From assembly GCA_036897485.1 (NCBI GenBank), contig JAYMTF010001896.1:1-20745 (forward strand): a DNA stretch of 20,745 nt, read 5' to 3'. This DNA comes from Pelargonium nanum (Eukaryota > Streptophyta > Magnoliopsida > Geraniales > Geraniaceae). Shown here in pieces: positions 1 to 8,794 of the stretch. Numbering within the stretch: position 1 is the first letter of the stretch; every line of letters starts with the position of its first letter. The translations under genes were made by a program, and so were the position numbers. The notes below the pieces were generated by a model. That model was not told where the DNA came from. It saw only the letters and a program-made list of their open reading frames with translations, and ran no database searches.

Positions 1-560
1 TGAATTTGAATACTACAAACATGTCCAATATGGGGCTCATATTAATGATTTTATTTTAAGAAAAACTCCGATCCAAATGAAAGTTGAATCGAACAAAAAA
101 CGAACCCATAAATGTCGCAAAAAATATTGTATGTTTGATCTTATCTATATATGTATTAAATTTTGAATAGTAATGATGGTTATACATGAGAAATTTTTAG
201 TGGAGAATAAAATAACAATAAGGGTATAATTGGTAATAAAAAAAATGGCTTACAAAAGTGTAATTATTGCGGTATAATTACTTAATCATTACATAAAACA
301 AATTCCTTAACATGTGCAATGGTTGCACAAGTTAAAAGAAATCCTTTTTCATAACATATATTAGACCCTACAAAGCCACCCTACCCAAACAGTAGTAATA
401 GACATCGTCAATTGATTATCTTGACTAATACCCCACTTTATAAGTCTTAGCATAATTTCTAGTTTATTTTTATTGCAATTTGTTTATAGTACATATTTTT
501 GAATTGTGTTGCGTTGAAAATTGACCAATATGTTTAAACTGAATTATAAAACTTTATTTT
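1..560. other. AT-rich intergenic sequence, no gene seen
   Basis: This stretch upstream of the first protease is AT-rich and has stops in all frames. I see no coding region, RNA gene or clear transposon end in it. Confidence 0.6.
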
Positions 561-705
561 TTTAGTTGAGCTACATAATATGGTGTATCTCTCTCTTCTT
601 AATCCAAACTCCATCCCATATCCGTCGACAATAGATCGAACCTGAGACCATAAAGGAAATCCAAAACGCTTAAACCGCTTGACCCAACATGCCTTATGAG
701 TTATT
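561..705. repeat. Dispersed repeat, copy A (pairs with 3445-3590)
   Basis: About 140 bp that align, with many mismatches, to 3445-3590. Shared landmarks in the same order are a CTCTCT run, TTAATCCAAA, an ATCTCATATC-like block, a CGAACCTGAGACC-like block, GCGCTTA/ACGCTTAAACC and a terminal GACCCAACATG/GGCCTAACATG. The CGAACCTGAGAC block resembles a tRNA-type B box, so a SINE or tRNA-derived origin is possible. I see no clear ends or target-site duplications, so the class stays open. Confidence 0.5.
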
Positions 706-846
706 AGACATATTAAGTTACATAATTTATTTTCAAGATGTTTTGAAGTTATTGTAATAATGCCAACCTAATTTGTTTTCCCTTTATCTAATACTTGTTA
801 AGAGAATATTCTCTCTTTTTAAATTGCAAAAAAAAAAAAAAATGCT

Positions 847-853
847 TATAAAT
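847..853 (+). promoter_or_regulatory. TATA box of protease AP1
   Basis: TATAAAT lies 51 bp upstream of the ATG at 904. With the usual spacing of about 30 bp, transcription would start near 878-885 and leave a 5' leader of only about 20-25 nt. AP2 and AP4 have the same compact arrangement. Confidence 0.55.
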
Positions 854-1701
854 TCAAATAAACACCATTAATTCTCAGTCTCACAATTCTAGATCTTCCA
901 AAGATGGTCACACTACAACTATCTATTAGGACAACAACTCTTCTGCTTCACCTCCTAGCAATTCTTTCCCAATTCCCCTATTTCGCCATTTCAACAAATC
1001 TCACAAAACTTAGCCTAAACCTCATCCACAAATACTCCCCAGAGTCTCCTCTTTATGACTCGAACGTTACTAGACATAACGATACCTCCGAATTGGTTCG
1101 ATCCATGTCGACTCCATATAACTCAACGCGATTGTTGAGATCCGAAAACATCCATTTCCCAATAACGAGTTCCCGGGATCTCTCACTCATGGTGCAATTT
1201 GCAATAGGGACACCGAGCCGCCCTATGTTCTTGCTAATGGACACAGGAGCCGGCCTAATATGGACCCAATGCGAGCCTTGCAAAACTTGTTACCGGCAAA
1301 TATACCCTATTTACAACTCGAGAGCTTCGAGTACTTATCGGAAGCTAGCTTCCTTGCAGCCATCCCCTTTGTCACGGCCCCGGGGCTCCTTACCAATGCG
1401 TCAACAATGAGTGTGTCTACACCATCACGTACGGGGCCGGGAGTGTCACCAAAGGCTTAGCCTCGTTCGAGATGTTTCGGTTCCCGGTTGGGACTTCCAT
1501 TAGATCATTTCCGGACATTATCTTTGGCTGCTCAAATGAAAATTACAAAATGTTGTTTGCACAATTAGGAGTGATTTCGGGAATCATGGGACTAGACATG
1601 AGTCCTGATTCGTTCCTGACTCAAATGTTCCCACCAACAAAACGGCGATTCTCGTACTGTTTAACTCCTTTTAGTGCCGGACAACCCCGGAGTGTACTCA
1701 G

Positions 1702-2119
1702 GTATGTTGAAGAGTAGACTTAATTTTTTTTCTTTTTCAGGATAGACCACATGTCATCCTCATTTGTTTTTCGACTTAAGACTATTTATGTTCGGGATTT
1801 AATCATAGTTAAGACTCTTTGTTCCTCTCCATGGGTATGCTCAGTGGATATTGAATACTCTAGAGTTCTTACTACAATCTCAATCTGTGTTGTCAATTGA
1901 ACTACAACTCACAAGCATAGATTTAATTTTTCGTACCCTCTTTGCTTTTTTTTTTTTGATAAGCGACAGGACATCAGGCCTACAAAGGCTTGTGTTTCTC
2001 ACTCCCTAGTGGGGGCGTCACCCGAGTTAGTTGTTAGTTATCCCTTTAAACACATAAATCCCACCTCATACCCTCTTTGTTTTTTCTTGGTCTCTAAGTG
2101 GTTGTTTATTTTCCACAAG
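1702..2119 (+). other. Intron of AP1, absent from AP2 and AP3
   Basis: 418 bp with a GT-AG boundary (AG|GTATGT donor, CACAAG|G acceptor). Removing it restores a continuous alignment to AP3 (ILRFGDDVP). It holds stops in frame, so it must be spliced for function. A poly(A)-bearing retroelement fragment lies inside it. A second, stronger pyrimidine-rich acceptor-like site (TTTTTCAG) ends at 1740, but it would leave an intron too short to use. Confidence 0.75.
1934..2079 (-). mobile_element. Short non-LTR retroelement fragment (SINE or LINE 3' end) in the AP1 intron
   Basis: A 124-bp insert (1945-2068) lies between perfect 11-bp direct repeats TACCCTCTTTG at 1934-1944 and 2069-2079, which look like target-site duplications. 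The insert begins with a run of twelve T (1946-1957), i.e. a poly(A) tail on the minus strand preceded by CTTATC. Poly(A) plus a target duplication of this size is the hallmark of LINE-mediated insertion. No open reading frame is present. I cannot tell a SINE from a 5'-truncated LINE, because no tRNA-like A and B boxes are obvious. Confidence 0.7.
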
Positions 2120-2737
2120 GTTTGGTGATGACATTCCAGTGCGATCAAGAAACGTCCAAACAATTCAATTGCGGCCAGGGGTTTACTCCTACCAGGGTGA
2201 ATTGGTGGACATCAGTGTAGGAAGGCGCCGACTACGATTCCCACCAGGCACATTCGCACCTAGAGGAAATAGGGCCTCAGGTTTCATCATTGACTCGGGA
2301 ACTCTAATTTCACGAATAGATCAAACATCTTATGGCGTAAACGCATACAAGACTGTCCTAGAAGCATTTCGCCAATTCTACGATCCTTTGGGTTTACAAA
2401 GAATTAGGTACAAAGTAGGCGAGGGATACGATCTTTGCTATCGAAAACCGCCTTGGTTTAGCCAGTTTGTGGGGATGACCTACCATTTTCGAGGAGCCGA
2501 CTATGTTGTTGATCCTAGGTACACAGTTTTTCCCGACGAAAGGGGTGCGGGAGGGTTATTTTGTGTGGCATTGTTGGCTGGAAATGGGGTGAGCGTTTTA
2601 GGGGGATTTCATCAACAAAATGTGAGGTTGATTTATGACGTTACTAGGGGTGCACTCCAATTTACGCCTGAAGATTGTGCAAGAGATCGCATCTGATTGT
2701 ATATTTTAATTTCTCATTGTTTGACTATTTTATGATG

Positions 2738-2743
2738 AATAAA
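2738..2743 (+). terminator. Poly(A) signal of AP1
   Basis: AATAAA 42 bp after the AP1 stop codon, within a TA-rich 3' region. Confidence 0.5.
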
Positions 2744-2749
2744 TGGTGA

Positions 2750-3444
2750 ATTTTTTTGGTGCAATAAGTTTGATTCACATTTGATTTATACTTTTGTTAG
2801 ATGAAGATATAATTTTACTATAATTATATAGATGGTGATGATAAATCCACACACAAAAATGTTAAATATACTCTGTGTATGCTCTATTGATGGAAATATC
2901 ATCACATTATTAATGTTGTCATCACTTCACTCGTTAATTCTCAACAGTGATAAATTCAAACATACTACTTTGATGGTCATATTAATAAAGTAAACATAAG
3001 TTTCTGGTCCAATAAATTATTTTCTGGATAAAAAAGGTCCAAGAAATTTGTTTCTTTTATCTCAAACTTTGTTCTTCTTTATTCTTTTTAGTAGAGTGAC
3101 TGGTTTGGACATTTTAATTCCTAGAGCTATGTTCTTGAGAGAGTGTGATAATGAGATTATTGGAGTTACTTAAGATCTATGAGAGTTAGAGACATATATA
3201 TGTGTCTTTTGGGATTTTGGTTAAGCGGGTGGTCGACGCGAGTTACCCGTAGGTTGAGTTTAGTGAAATCGATCATGACACATTAATTGGAAATGTGGGT
3301 TGACATTGGTTGAACAGTAGAGTGAGTGTTTGAATTCAGACTGTTTTATGGCGATACGGATACGATTTGTATTGACGGATTAGCGGATTATCGGCTTATT
3401 TTGAACAACCTACCTAATTGTATTGATTAATTTGAATCTTTCTT
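2750..3444. other. Intergenic sequence, no gene seen
   Basis: AT-rich with no open frame of note. A slightly GC-richer patch near 3220-3260 (GTCGACGCGAGTTACCCG) does not match anything I recognise. Confidence 0.5.
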
Positions 3445-3590
3445 CGTGAAGTTACACAATAGGGATAACTCTCTCATTTTAATCCAAAACTTTATCTCAT
3501 ATCAATGGCAAAGAGACTCGTACCCGAAACCTCAAACATAATTTGAAGCGCTTACACCACTTGGCCTAACATGTCTTGGTGTTATAAGCA
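3445..3590. repeat. Dispersed repeat, copy B (pairs with 561-705)
   Basis: Diverged second copy of the 561-705 repeat in the same orientation. It shares TTACACAATA-, CTCTCTCAT-, TTTTAATCCAAA-, ACCCGAAACCTC- and GGCCTAACATG-type blocks in the same order. A shorter related-looking block (GGTTTGAACCTGAGAC followed by AAGCGCTCTAAT) occurs near 4138-4177. Confidence 0.5.
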
Positions 3591-4981
3591 TTTATTTGTT
3601 TGTTAGTTTGTGCTGTTGTCTCTTTTCTGGTTGCATCAAACATCTTATTTTATTTCTAGATAAAAATTTGTAGTTGAATTATATTCTATCTTAAGAGATA
3701 TTAACCATATATTCTTTGATTTATGTATCATGGGGCACTCACATACGGGGCTGAAGATTTTTCAATAGAGAACATTTTATTACATTTATTTACTTTATCT
3801 TTATTTTAGTATCTTTATGCACTTTTATATCAATCAATTTATATCCATTTTACTCTACAAATAAATGGTAAGTTTTAATCTGATAAGTTCTATTCTCATT
3901 TATTATTAATTTGACTAAGTGGGAGAGCAAAATTTAATTCACAATAATTGTATGATACCAAAGTTACACATGTTTAATGAGCTCATAATTAATAATTATA
4001 GATGTAAAATGAGTGAGTTGACTTATTTAAATTTAGGTAAGTTAGACACCTAATAAAACAACACAGTTTTAAACAATAGGTTGAAATGTAATTTTATAAA
4101 AAAATAATTTTTTTATTAGCAAGCGTAACAACCCAGGTTTGAACCTGAGACTTTAAGAGAAGCAAGCGCTCTAATTAATTTAGAAAAAATTAATTAAAAC
4201 TACCGAGTTTTGATATTCTTCACAACCATGTTGTTTTAGGTGTTTGACTTACCAAAATTTAGGTACGGTCACTCACTCACTCACTTTCATTTCACTTCTC
4301 TTTTTTATTTTTATATAAAATGCATAGATTTTGTGCACTATATTTACCGTATTTCTCCGTAAAATAGTCGGTCACATTTAAGGCTATATTGTTTTGCATA
4401 ATTAAAATCTAATTATGTTTTAAAGTAACTGTATTGAGTGTATTCTTTGACGTTATGAACGATGTTTTTATGAGTCCAACGCTTGAACAATTAAGAGGTT
4501 GGTAAGCAGATTCAGTAGCATGAATGTCTTATTATTAGTAAAATTGTTGCATTTGTATATACTCGGATTTTCCTTTCTTCTAATATGATCAAAAATTTAA
4601 TTTTTAAGGAAAACATACACGATCGTTTTGATTAAGTACATATATAGTAATATACTACCTGATCGATTCGATCATACGCCGGTTATTAAAAAAATAAATA
4701 TTTTTCTTAATTTCGAATTTACTCGAGTTTATAAAACTGTTCCATCAAACAATTTTAAATCTATAGAAGGGAATCATTTTCAATTTTTTGTCCTTTCCTT
4801 TGACATTCAATTATGGTAAACACAACATTCATTCTCTTACCTTATATGCATGTTCCCCCAACCTTACATGTCTCTAGATACATTATCCTATCTCCCCTAC
4901 ATATATCCTACAACCCTAAGATCTAAAACTCACAAGGTCAAGATCTGATTTTGTAGCCGCTCACTCTCTCAAACCACTATC
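3591..4981. other. Intergenic sequence upstream of the F-box gene
   Basis: AT-rich, no coding evidence. It contains a short CTCACTCACTCACTT simple repeat near 4270 and the tRNA-B-box-like block near 4138-4177. The 130 bp before 4982 are pyrimidine-rich (TCTCCCC, CACTCTCTCAAACC), as expected for a plant promoter or leader, but no convincing TATA box decides a start. Confidence 0.5.
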
Positions 4982-6802
4982 ATGTCTCCTTCACTCAAAA
5001 ACCTCTCCACCGGCATGGCAACCTTCCCGGCTCCCGGCGACATAGATCGCCTCAGCCTCATGCCGGACGAAGTCTTGGCTCATATCCTCTCATTTGTGCC
5101 AACCAAAAATGCTGTGCAAACCAGCATCTTGTCCACCCGGTGGGAGAAGCTGTGGACAATAGTCCCGGCCATCGAGCTCGGGGGAGATTTCTCCCCCAAC
5201 TCGCCATCCTATCTCCCCTTCGAGAAGCTCGTTGACACCATCCTCTCTCGTAACCACTCGCCGGAGCTCCGGAGGGTCAGCTTGAGGGTGATGTCGTTGA
5301 ATCTCTCCAATTATCCTAAATTCATATCATGGATCCTCGCGGCTCTCAATCGCCGCGTCCAGACCATCGTCCTAGAGGCTTATGATGATATCAATTACCA
5401 CGTGGCGATGACGAGGCTTCCTGAGAGCCTGTTCTTGGGCTCGTCTCTCAGGGTCCTGAAACTCTCTACGACGTCCACAGTGGCTTTGCACGTGGCGGGG
5501 TCGATTCGGATGCCTCACCTTCAATCTCTGTACGTCCATGTTGATGTCAAATGCAAGGAAATGGTGAAGACCTTGCTTGAAAACTGTCCGGACCTTAAAG
5601 ATCTGTTTTTGTTCGTCGAGTACGGGCGTTATAGAGAGGGTGATGTTGAAATCAGGTTTAAAATGCTGAAGAAACTGGTGATTAGGCTGAAGGTGAGGTG
5701 GGATCATCCATGCAGGTACAGACCCGGGTTGGTGTTCGTGGATTGCCCGAACTTGGAGCAGCTTGATATGATCGAGGCTCCACTCGGGATCATATCGACT
5801 AGGGGGGCGTTGGACATAATCGGAGCTCGCCTCCAGGATTGCTATTATATTCCTTATGTTGCGTTCAATTCATCATCCGTATTTCTTTTGGAGTTCTTCA
5901 AGAAGATCGGCAATGTCAACATGTTAACTATATCCACCCGAACAATCTATGTAAGTCTCGATTTGTTACCCCATGGCGCCGCCTTTTTAATTGTCACGTT
6001 CTAATTGCTAGACATATATCCGTAAATGGACTCGAGAATATATTAAATGGTTATCGGTAAATTTATTGTCATCTAGAATACGTACCTTTTTACTGCTCAT
6101 TTATTATTTGTGCGCAACCTTTCCATAATTACACTATTTTTATGAATTTCATTCTACATAAGCATTGTTTTTAGTCTTAACTATAAGGTATCTAAAGTGA
6201 ATTTGCGATTTACACTTTTAAATCATGTCACACGCGTACTGATCCACGTGCACTTGATATTTCACTCGAAGATTTGTGTAATTGTTTATCCTCATGCACT
6301 TGATATTTCACTCGCTAAATTTGTGAGAATTGTTGTTGCATATAATTGATTCATTTTTTATCTTTGAAGGTTGCATATTCCAGGCTTGTGGATCCACCTT
6401 GTTTTCCTAACTTGACTACATTGGAGCTGCTTGTTTCGCAAGAATATTCATTTAGTTGGGCGTTTCTGGAGCCGATTTTGGATAACTCGCCTATACTTGA
6501 AACTCTTATCATTAGAAAGGTACATGATTTCCTTTACCTATATGATGGTCTTTTTTTCTTCTTTTTTTTTAACAGTGTTAATTAAGGTTGTGTCATTTTC
6601 TATTTTGAGCTACTTTCTCTATAAATAAATAAAAATTAATTGGTGTGTATTTTTTTTTTAAAATATCTAGATTGATGGAGTCAATACCTCCAAGATCAAG
6701 GACCTGGAGCCGATACCTTTTCACTTCTTCCTAAAAATTAAGACAATTGAGCTTCGTGGTTTTGAGAGCAACAAATCTATCTGCAGGATCCAGAGTGGTT
6801 GA
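4982..6802 (+). CDS. F-box/LRR protein with a shortened C-terminal FBD region (3 exons)
   Basis: Substrate-recognition subunit of an SCF (Skp1-Cullin1-F-box) ubiquitin ligase by family; the target is unknown. Exons 4982-5950, 6370-6519 and 6671-6802, all phase 0, with donors TAT|GTAAGT and AAG|GTACAT and acceptors GAAG|G and CTAG|A; product 416 aa. The F-box is at residues 20-62 (DRLSLMPDEVLAHILSFVPT, then the RWEKLW signature). Leucine-rich segments follow: LPESLFLGSSLRVLKL, MPHLQSLYVH, LLENCPDLKDLFLF and NLEQLDM. Exon 2 carries FPNLTTLELL and LEPILDNSPILETLII. Exon 3 holds the start of an FBD-like motif (LKIKTIELRGFESNK) but stops at 6800, before the usual FBD second half. It may be a functional short form or a slightly damaged gene. 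The start is the first in-frame ATG and precedes the F-box by about 20 residues, normal for the family. Confidence 0.8.
5951..6369 (+). other. Intron 1 of the F-box gene, with a 46-bp tandem duplication
   Basis: 419-bp GT-AG intron. At 6249-6336 a roughly 46-bp unit is repeated twice in tandem: TGCACTTGATATTTCACTCG is identical at 6249-6268 and 6295-6314, and the rest of the unit is similar (ATTTGTG, AATTGTT). Bases about 6072-6150 are homologous to the sequence on both sides of the TRIM at 7544-8146. Confidence 0.65.
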
Positions 6803-7224
6803 TCTGTGAAGTTAATGTGGCATAACAGATACAACTCCACAAGACAATATAATAAGGTTATGTGGTTCACATAACTTTCAAAATGTTGCATTTATGTTTT
6901 TTTTGCATTAGCTTTTGAGAGAATTAATTTCAGACTAAACTCTATTGATCTGTTATTTTCTTGGTATTGGATTTTGTTTCATTGGAACTATTTTAAGCGT
7001 TTATGTGTTGTGCTAATTTGTGATGTTGTTTCTTGTTGCATCAATTTATATCTCCTTTTATTTCTACATAGAAACATGAAATTATTTTGAATGCATTTAT
7101 TTACTTTTTCTTTGTTATAAGTCTTTTATGTATATGAACTTTAAAAAATAAAAAAGGTCTTTTATATATGAGGAATATTACAGTGATACGATTTTTGTGC
7201 CGATCAATCTTTAAAATCACCATT
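6803..7224. other. Intergenic sequence between the F-box gene and its decayed duplicate
   Basis: AT-rich. An AATAAG-type weak poly(A) signal for the F-box gene may lie near 6848. No other coding feature is visible. Confidence 0.45.
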
Positions 7225-7371
7225 ATGTCTCGTCAAACCACATGGAAATCTTTCCTTTTATCCGGTGATGTTTTTGCTCATATCCTCTTATTTTTGCCGA
7301 CCAAAAATGTGGTGCAAATTAGCATCTTGTCCGGCCGGTGAGAGAAGCTGTGGACTCTGGTCCTAGCCTAC
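7225..7371 (+). pseudogene. F-box pseudogene fragment, duplicate of the 4982 gene
   Basis: Conceptual translation from the ATG at 7225 gives an F-box that closely follows the upstream gene: GDVFAHILLFLPTKNVVQIS, then ILSGR, a stop, and EKLWTLV, against EVLAHILSFVPTKNAVQTS, ILSTRWEKLWTIV. The conserved Trp codon TGG has become TGA at 7339-7341. After about 7371 the exon homology ends, so most of exon 1 is deleted. Intron-like homology resumes around 7490 and again after the TRIM (8153-8215). It encodes no functional protein. Confidence 0.85.
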
Positions 7372-7543
7372 CACCTCTTATATATTTTTAAATGTCCCAT
7401 ATAATTCTTTGAGTATACCTTGAACGTACACACTTGTGAACGTATTATACGACCACCGATAACAATGTTTTAATATTTACGTACGTAGATGTAGAATACG
7501 TATTTAGTATTTGTTGGAATATACCTTCAAAAAAAAAAGTATT
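7372..7543. other. Pseudogene intron remnant before the TRIM
   Basis: Non-coding. TAGAATACGTA near 7494 matches intron 1 of the F-box gene (near 6074). Bases 7506-7523 duplicate the junction of the following LTR exactly (see 7538-7555). Confidence 0.5.
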
Positions 7544-7629
7544 TGTTGGAATATAGTATTAAAAGATTAAAGATTAAATGAGGACTTCAACTACAAGTTT
7601 GAGTTTTTAGTTGAGTTAGTTCTCTAACA
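7544..7629 (+). repeat. 5' LTR of the TRIM
   Basis: 86 bp beginning TGTTGGAA and ending TCTAACA. It shares its ends and its core (GAGTTTTTAGTTGAGTTAGTT) with 8077-8146. Confidence 0.85.
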
Positions 7630-7642
7630 TGGTATCAGAGCC
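7630..7642 (+). promoter_or_regulatory. Primer-binding site (initiator-Met tRNA)
   Basis: TGGTATCAGAGCC directly abuts the 5' LTR. It complements the 3' end of plant initiator methionine tRNA and would prime minus-strand DNA synthesis. Confidence 0.9.
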
Positions 7643-7854
7643 TAAGGTCACAGGTTAAATTCCTAACACCCCAAAATTTGTATAATTAAATTATTTATCT
7701 ATTCTCTCTTATTGGGCTTCCTTACTTCTTATTATTTTCTTTGAGCCTCCTCATCTATCCTTAAAGCCCACTTGGGCGGGTTCTTTGTCTTGTCTTATCA
7801 GCCTTTCTATATAACTTTTCGTCTATCCTTCAAGCCTACTTGGTCTATCTTCTC

Positions 7855-8010
7855 CTATCGGGCCACCTGCAAAAGTTAATATTGGGTATGAGCTCTTATC
7901 TATCTCTTCGGGCCCACTTGGGCATTCTATCATCGGGCCACCCGCAAAAAGTTAATATCGGGTATGGGCTCCTATCTATCTCTTCGGTCCACCCATACAA
8001 AAAACAGGAA
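7855..8010 (+). repeat. 75-bp tandem repeats inside the TRIM
   Basis: Two close copies with a period of about 75 bp start at 7859 and 7934. Shared blocks are CGGGCCACC, GCAAAA(A)GTTAATAT, GGGTATG and CTATCTATCTCTTC. A further degenerate unit follows after about 8010 (CCTATCTATCTCTCTTCAG). The internal region has a pyrimidine-rich bias and no convincing coding sequence. Confidence 0.65.
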
Positions 8011-8076
8011 TTGGATCCTATCTATCTCTCTTCAGTCCACTTGCAAAGCCATAACGGACTTGCACGTGAGGGAGCG

Positions 8077-8146
8077 TGTTGAAATATAGTATTAAAATAT
8101 TAAAAGAGGACAAACTTGAGCTTTTAGTTGAGTTGGTTCTCTAACA
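8077..8146 (+). repeat. 3' LTR of the TRIM
   Basis: 70 bp beginning TGTTGAAATATAG and ending TTCTCTAACA. It is shorter than the 5' LTR through small internal deletions. Confidence 0.85.
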
Positions 8147-8794
8147 ATATTTATTTATTAGTTGCGCGTAACATTTTCATAATTACACTACAACATTTAT
8201 TTGAATCTTACTATCATTATTGTTACTACACACAACCCTCTTACTGATTTGGACTCCATTTTTCGGTTAATTTTTTTCCGACTTACAAACAAGACTTTTC
8301 TAAGTGGAAACTTCTCCGGCACCCAAAATTTAATATTTTCTCACATAATCCTTGAGTGTATATATAGATTTTGTACTCACATCTTTAATGTTTATTTCCT
8401 ATTAATATTCACACTTCTTTGGTCTTTCCTTTGTTCTCTCTCCTACTTATCTCCGCGACAATTGATTTGAGGTTTGAGGTCATGGTGTGGTGCGTGGTCT
8501 TCTATGAGTTTTGATGTATCTATCTCCAACACTTGTCTCTTAGCCTCTTTTCTCGATCATCGTTGATTCTGTAGTGCAGTGCTAGTGAGCGCATTAATTT
8601 TTGTATGTGCGTGTGCACGTGTTAGGTCAGACGAATTTCGATTTGTATCTTAAACAAGAAGCTTCGTCTTCCCGGATTAAGTTTTATAAATATGTTGATG
8701 TGCTAGCATGTCATTGTATTGTGTCTTGCAAATTCTCATTTTGTAGTGCTTTGCGCAGATCGTTGGGAACTTATGAGAGTGTTGCTCAACGAGG
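8147..8794. other. Pseudogene intron remnant, then unassigned sequence
   Basis: Bases 8153-8215 align with F-box intron 1 (about 6099-6155; both contain ATTTATTA, GCGC-AAC and CATAATTACACTA). From 8216 to 8794 I see no recognisable gene. Short open frames here carry no known motif. Confidence 0.5.

Larger units (their letters stand above)
904..2696 (+). pseudogene. Nepenthesin/CDR1-like aspartic protease AP1, frameshifted copy with an extra intron
   Basis: Secreted pepsin-like (family A1) protease copy. The first reading frame has an N-terminal hydrophobic signal segment (residues 10-30), a short propeptide, and the first catalytic motif DTGAG at D113 followed by the Cys-rich plant insert (WTQCEPCKTCY). 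At codon 147 a 4-bp AGCT duplication (AAGCTAGCTT, 1342-1351) shifts the frame and gives a stop at 1410. Homology resumes at once in the shifted frame (from 1349) through CVYTITYGAGS, FGCSNEN and FSYC. The sequence then splices as CTCAG|GTATGT at 1701/1702 and CACAAG|G at 2119/2120 into 2120-2696, which holds the second catalytic motif DSGT, DLCYRKP and the C-terminal EDCARD. Paralogues AP2 and AP3 have no intron here. Without the duplication the product would be about 456 aa, normal for the family. DTGA replaces the usual DTGS. Most likely a recent pseudogene; a sequencing error at 1343-1350 is the alternative. Confidence 0.85.
7544..8146 (+). mobile_element. TRIM-type miniature LTR retrotransposon
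   Basis: Two direct terminal repeats: 7544-7629 (86 bp, TGTTGGAATATAGTATT to TTCTCTAACA) and 8077-8146 (70 bp, TGTTGAAATATAGTATT to TTCTCTAACA), both TG...CA. Immediately after the first comes TGGTATCAGAGCC (7630-7642), the standard plant primer-binding site complementary to initiator-Met tRNA. A purine-rich GAGGGAGCG precedes the second LTR as a weak polypurine tract. Flanks are GTATT and ATATT, a 5-bp target duplication with one mismatch. At about 603 bp with no gag or pol frame, it fits the non-autonomous TRIM class. The LTRs differ in length and bases, so the insertion is not recent. Confidence 0.85.

Noticed and set aside
4628-4819. 63-codon open frame before the F-box gene
   Set aside because: It begins with TTG, which is not a plausible plant start, and has AT-rich low-information content.
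7840-8082. 80-codon open frame inside the TRIM
   Set aside because: It is made by the 75-bp tandem repeats lacking stops in one frame. There is no gag- or pol-like motif, and it ends at the LTR.
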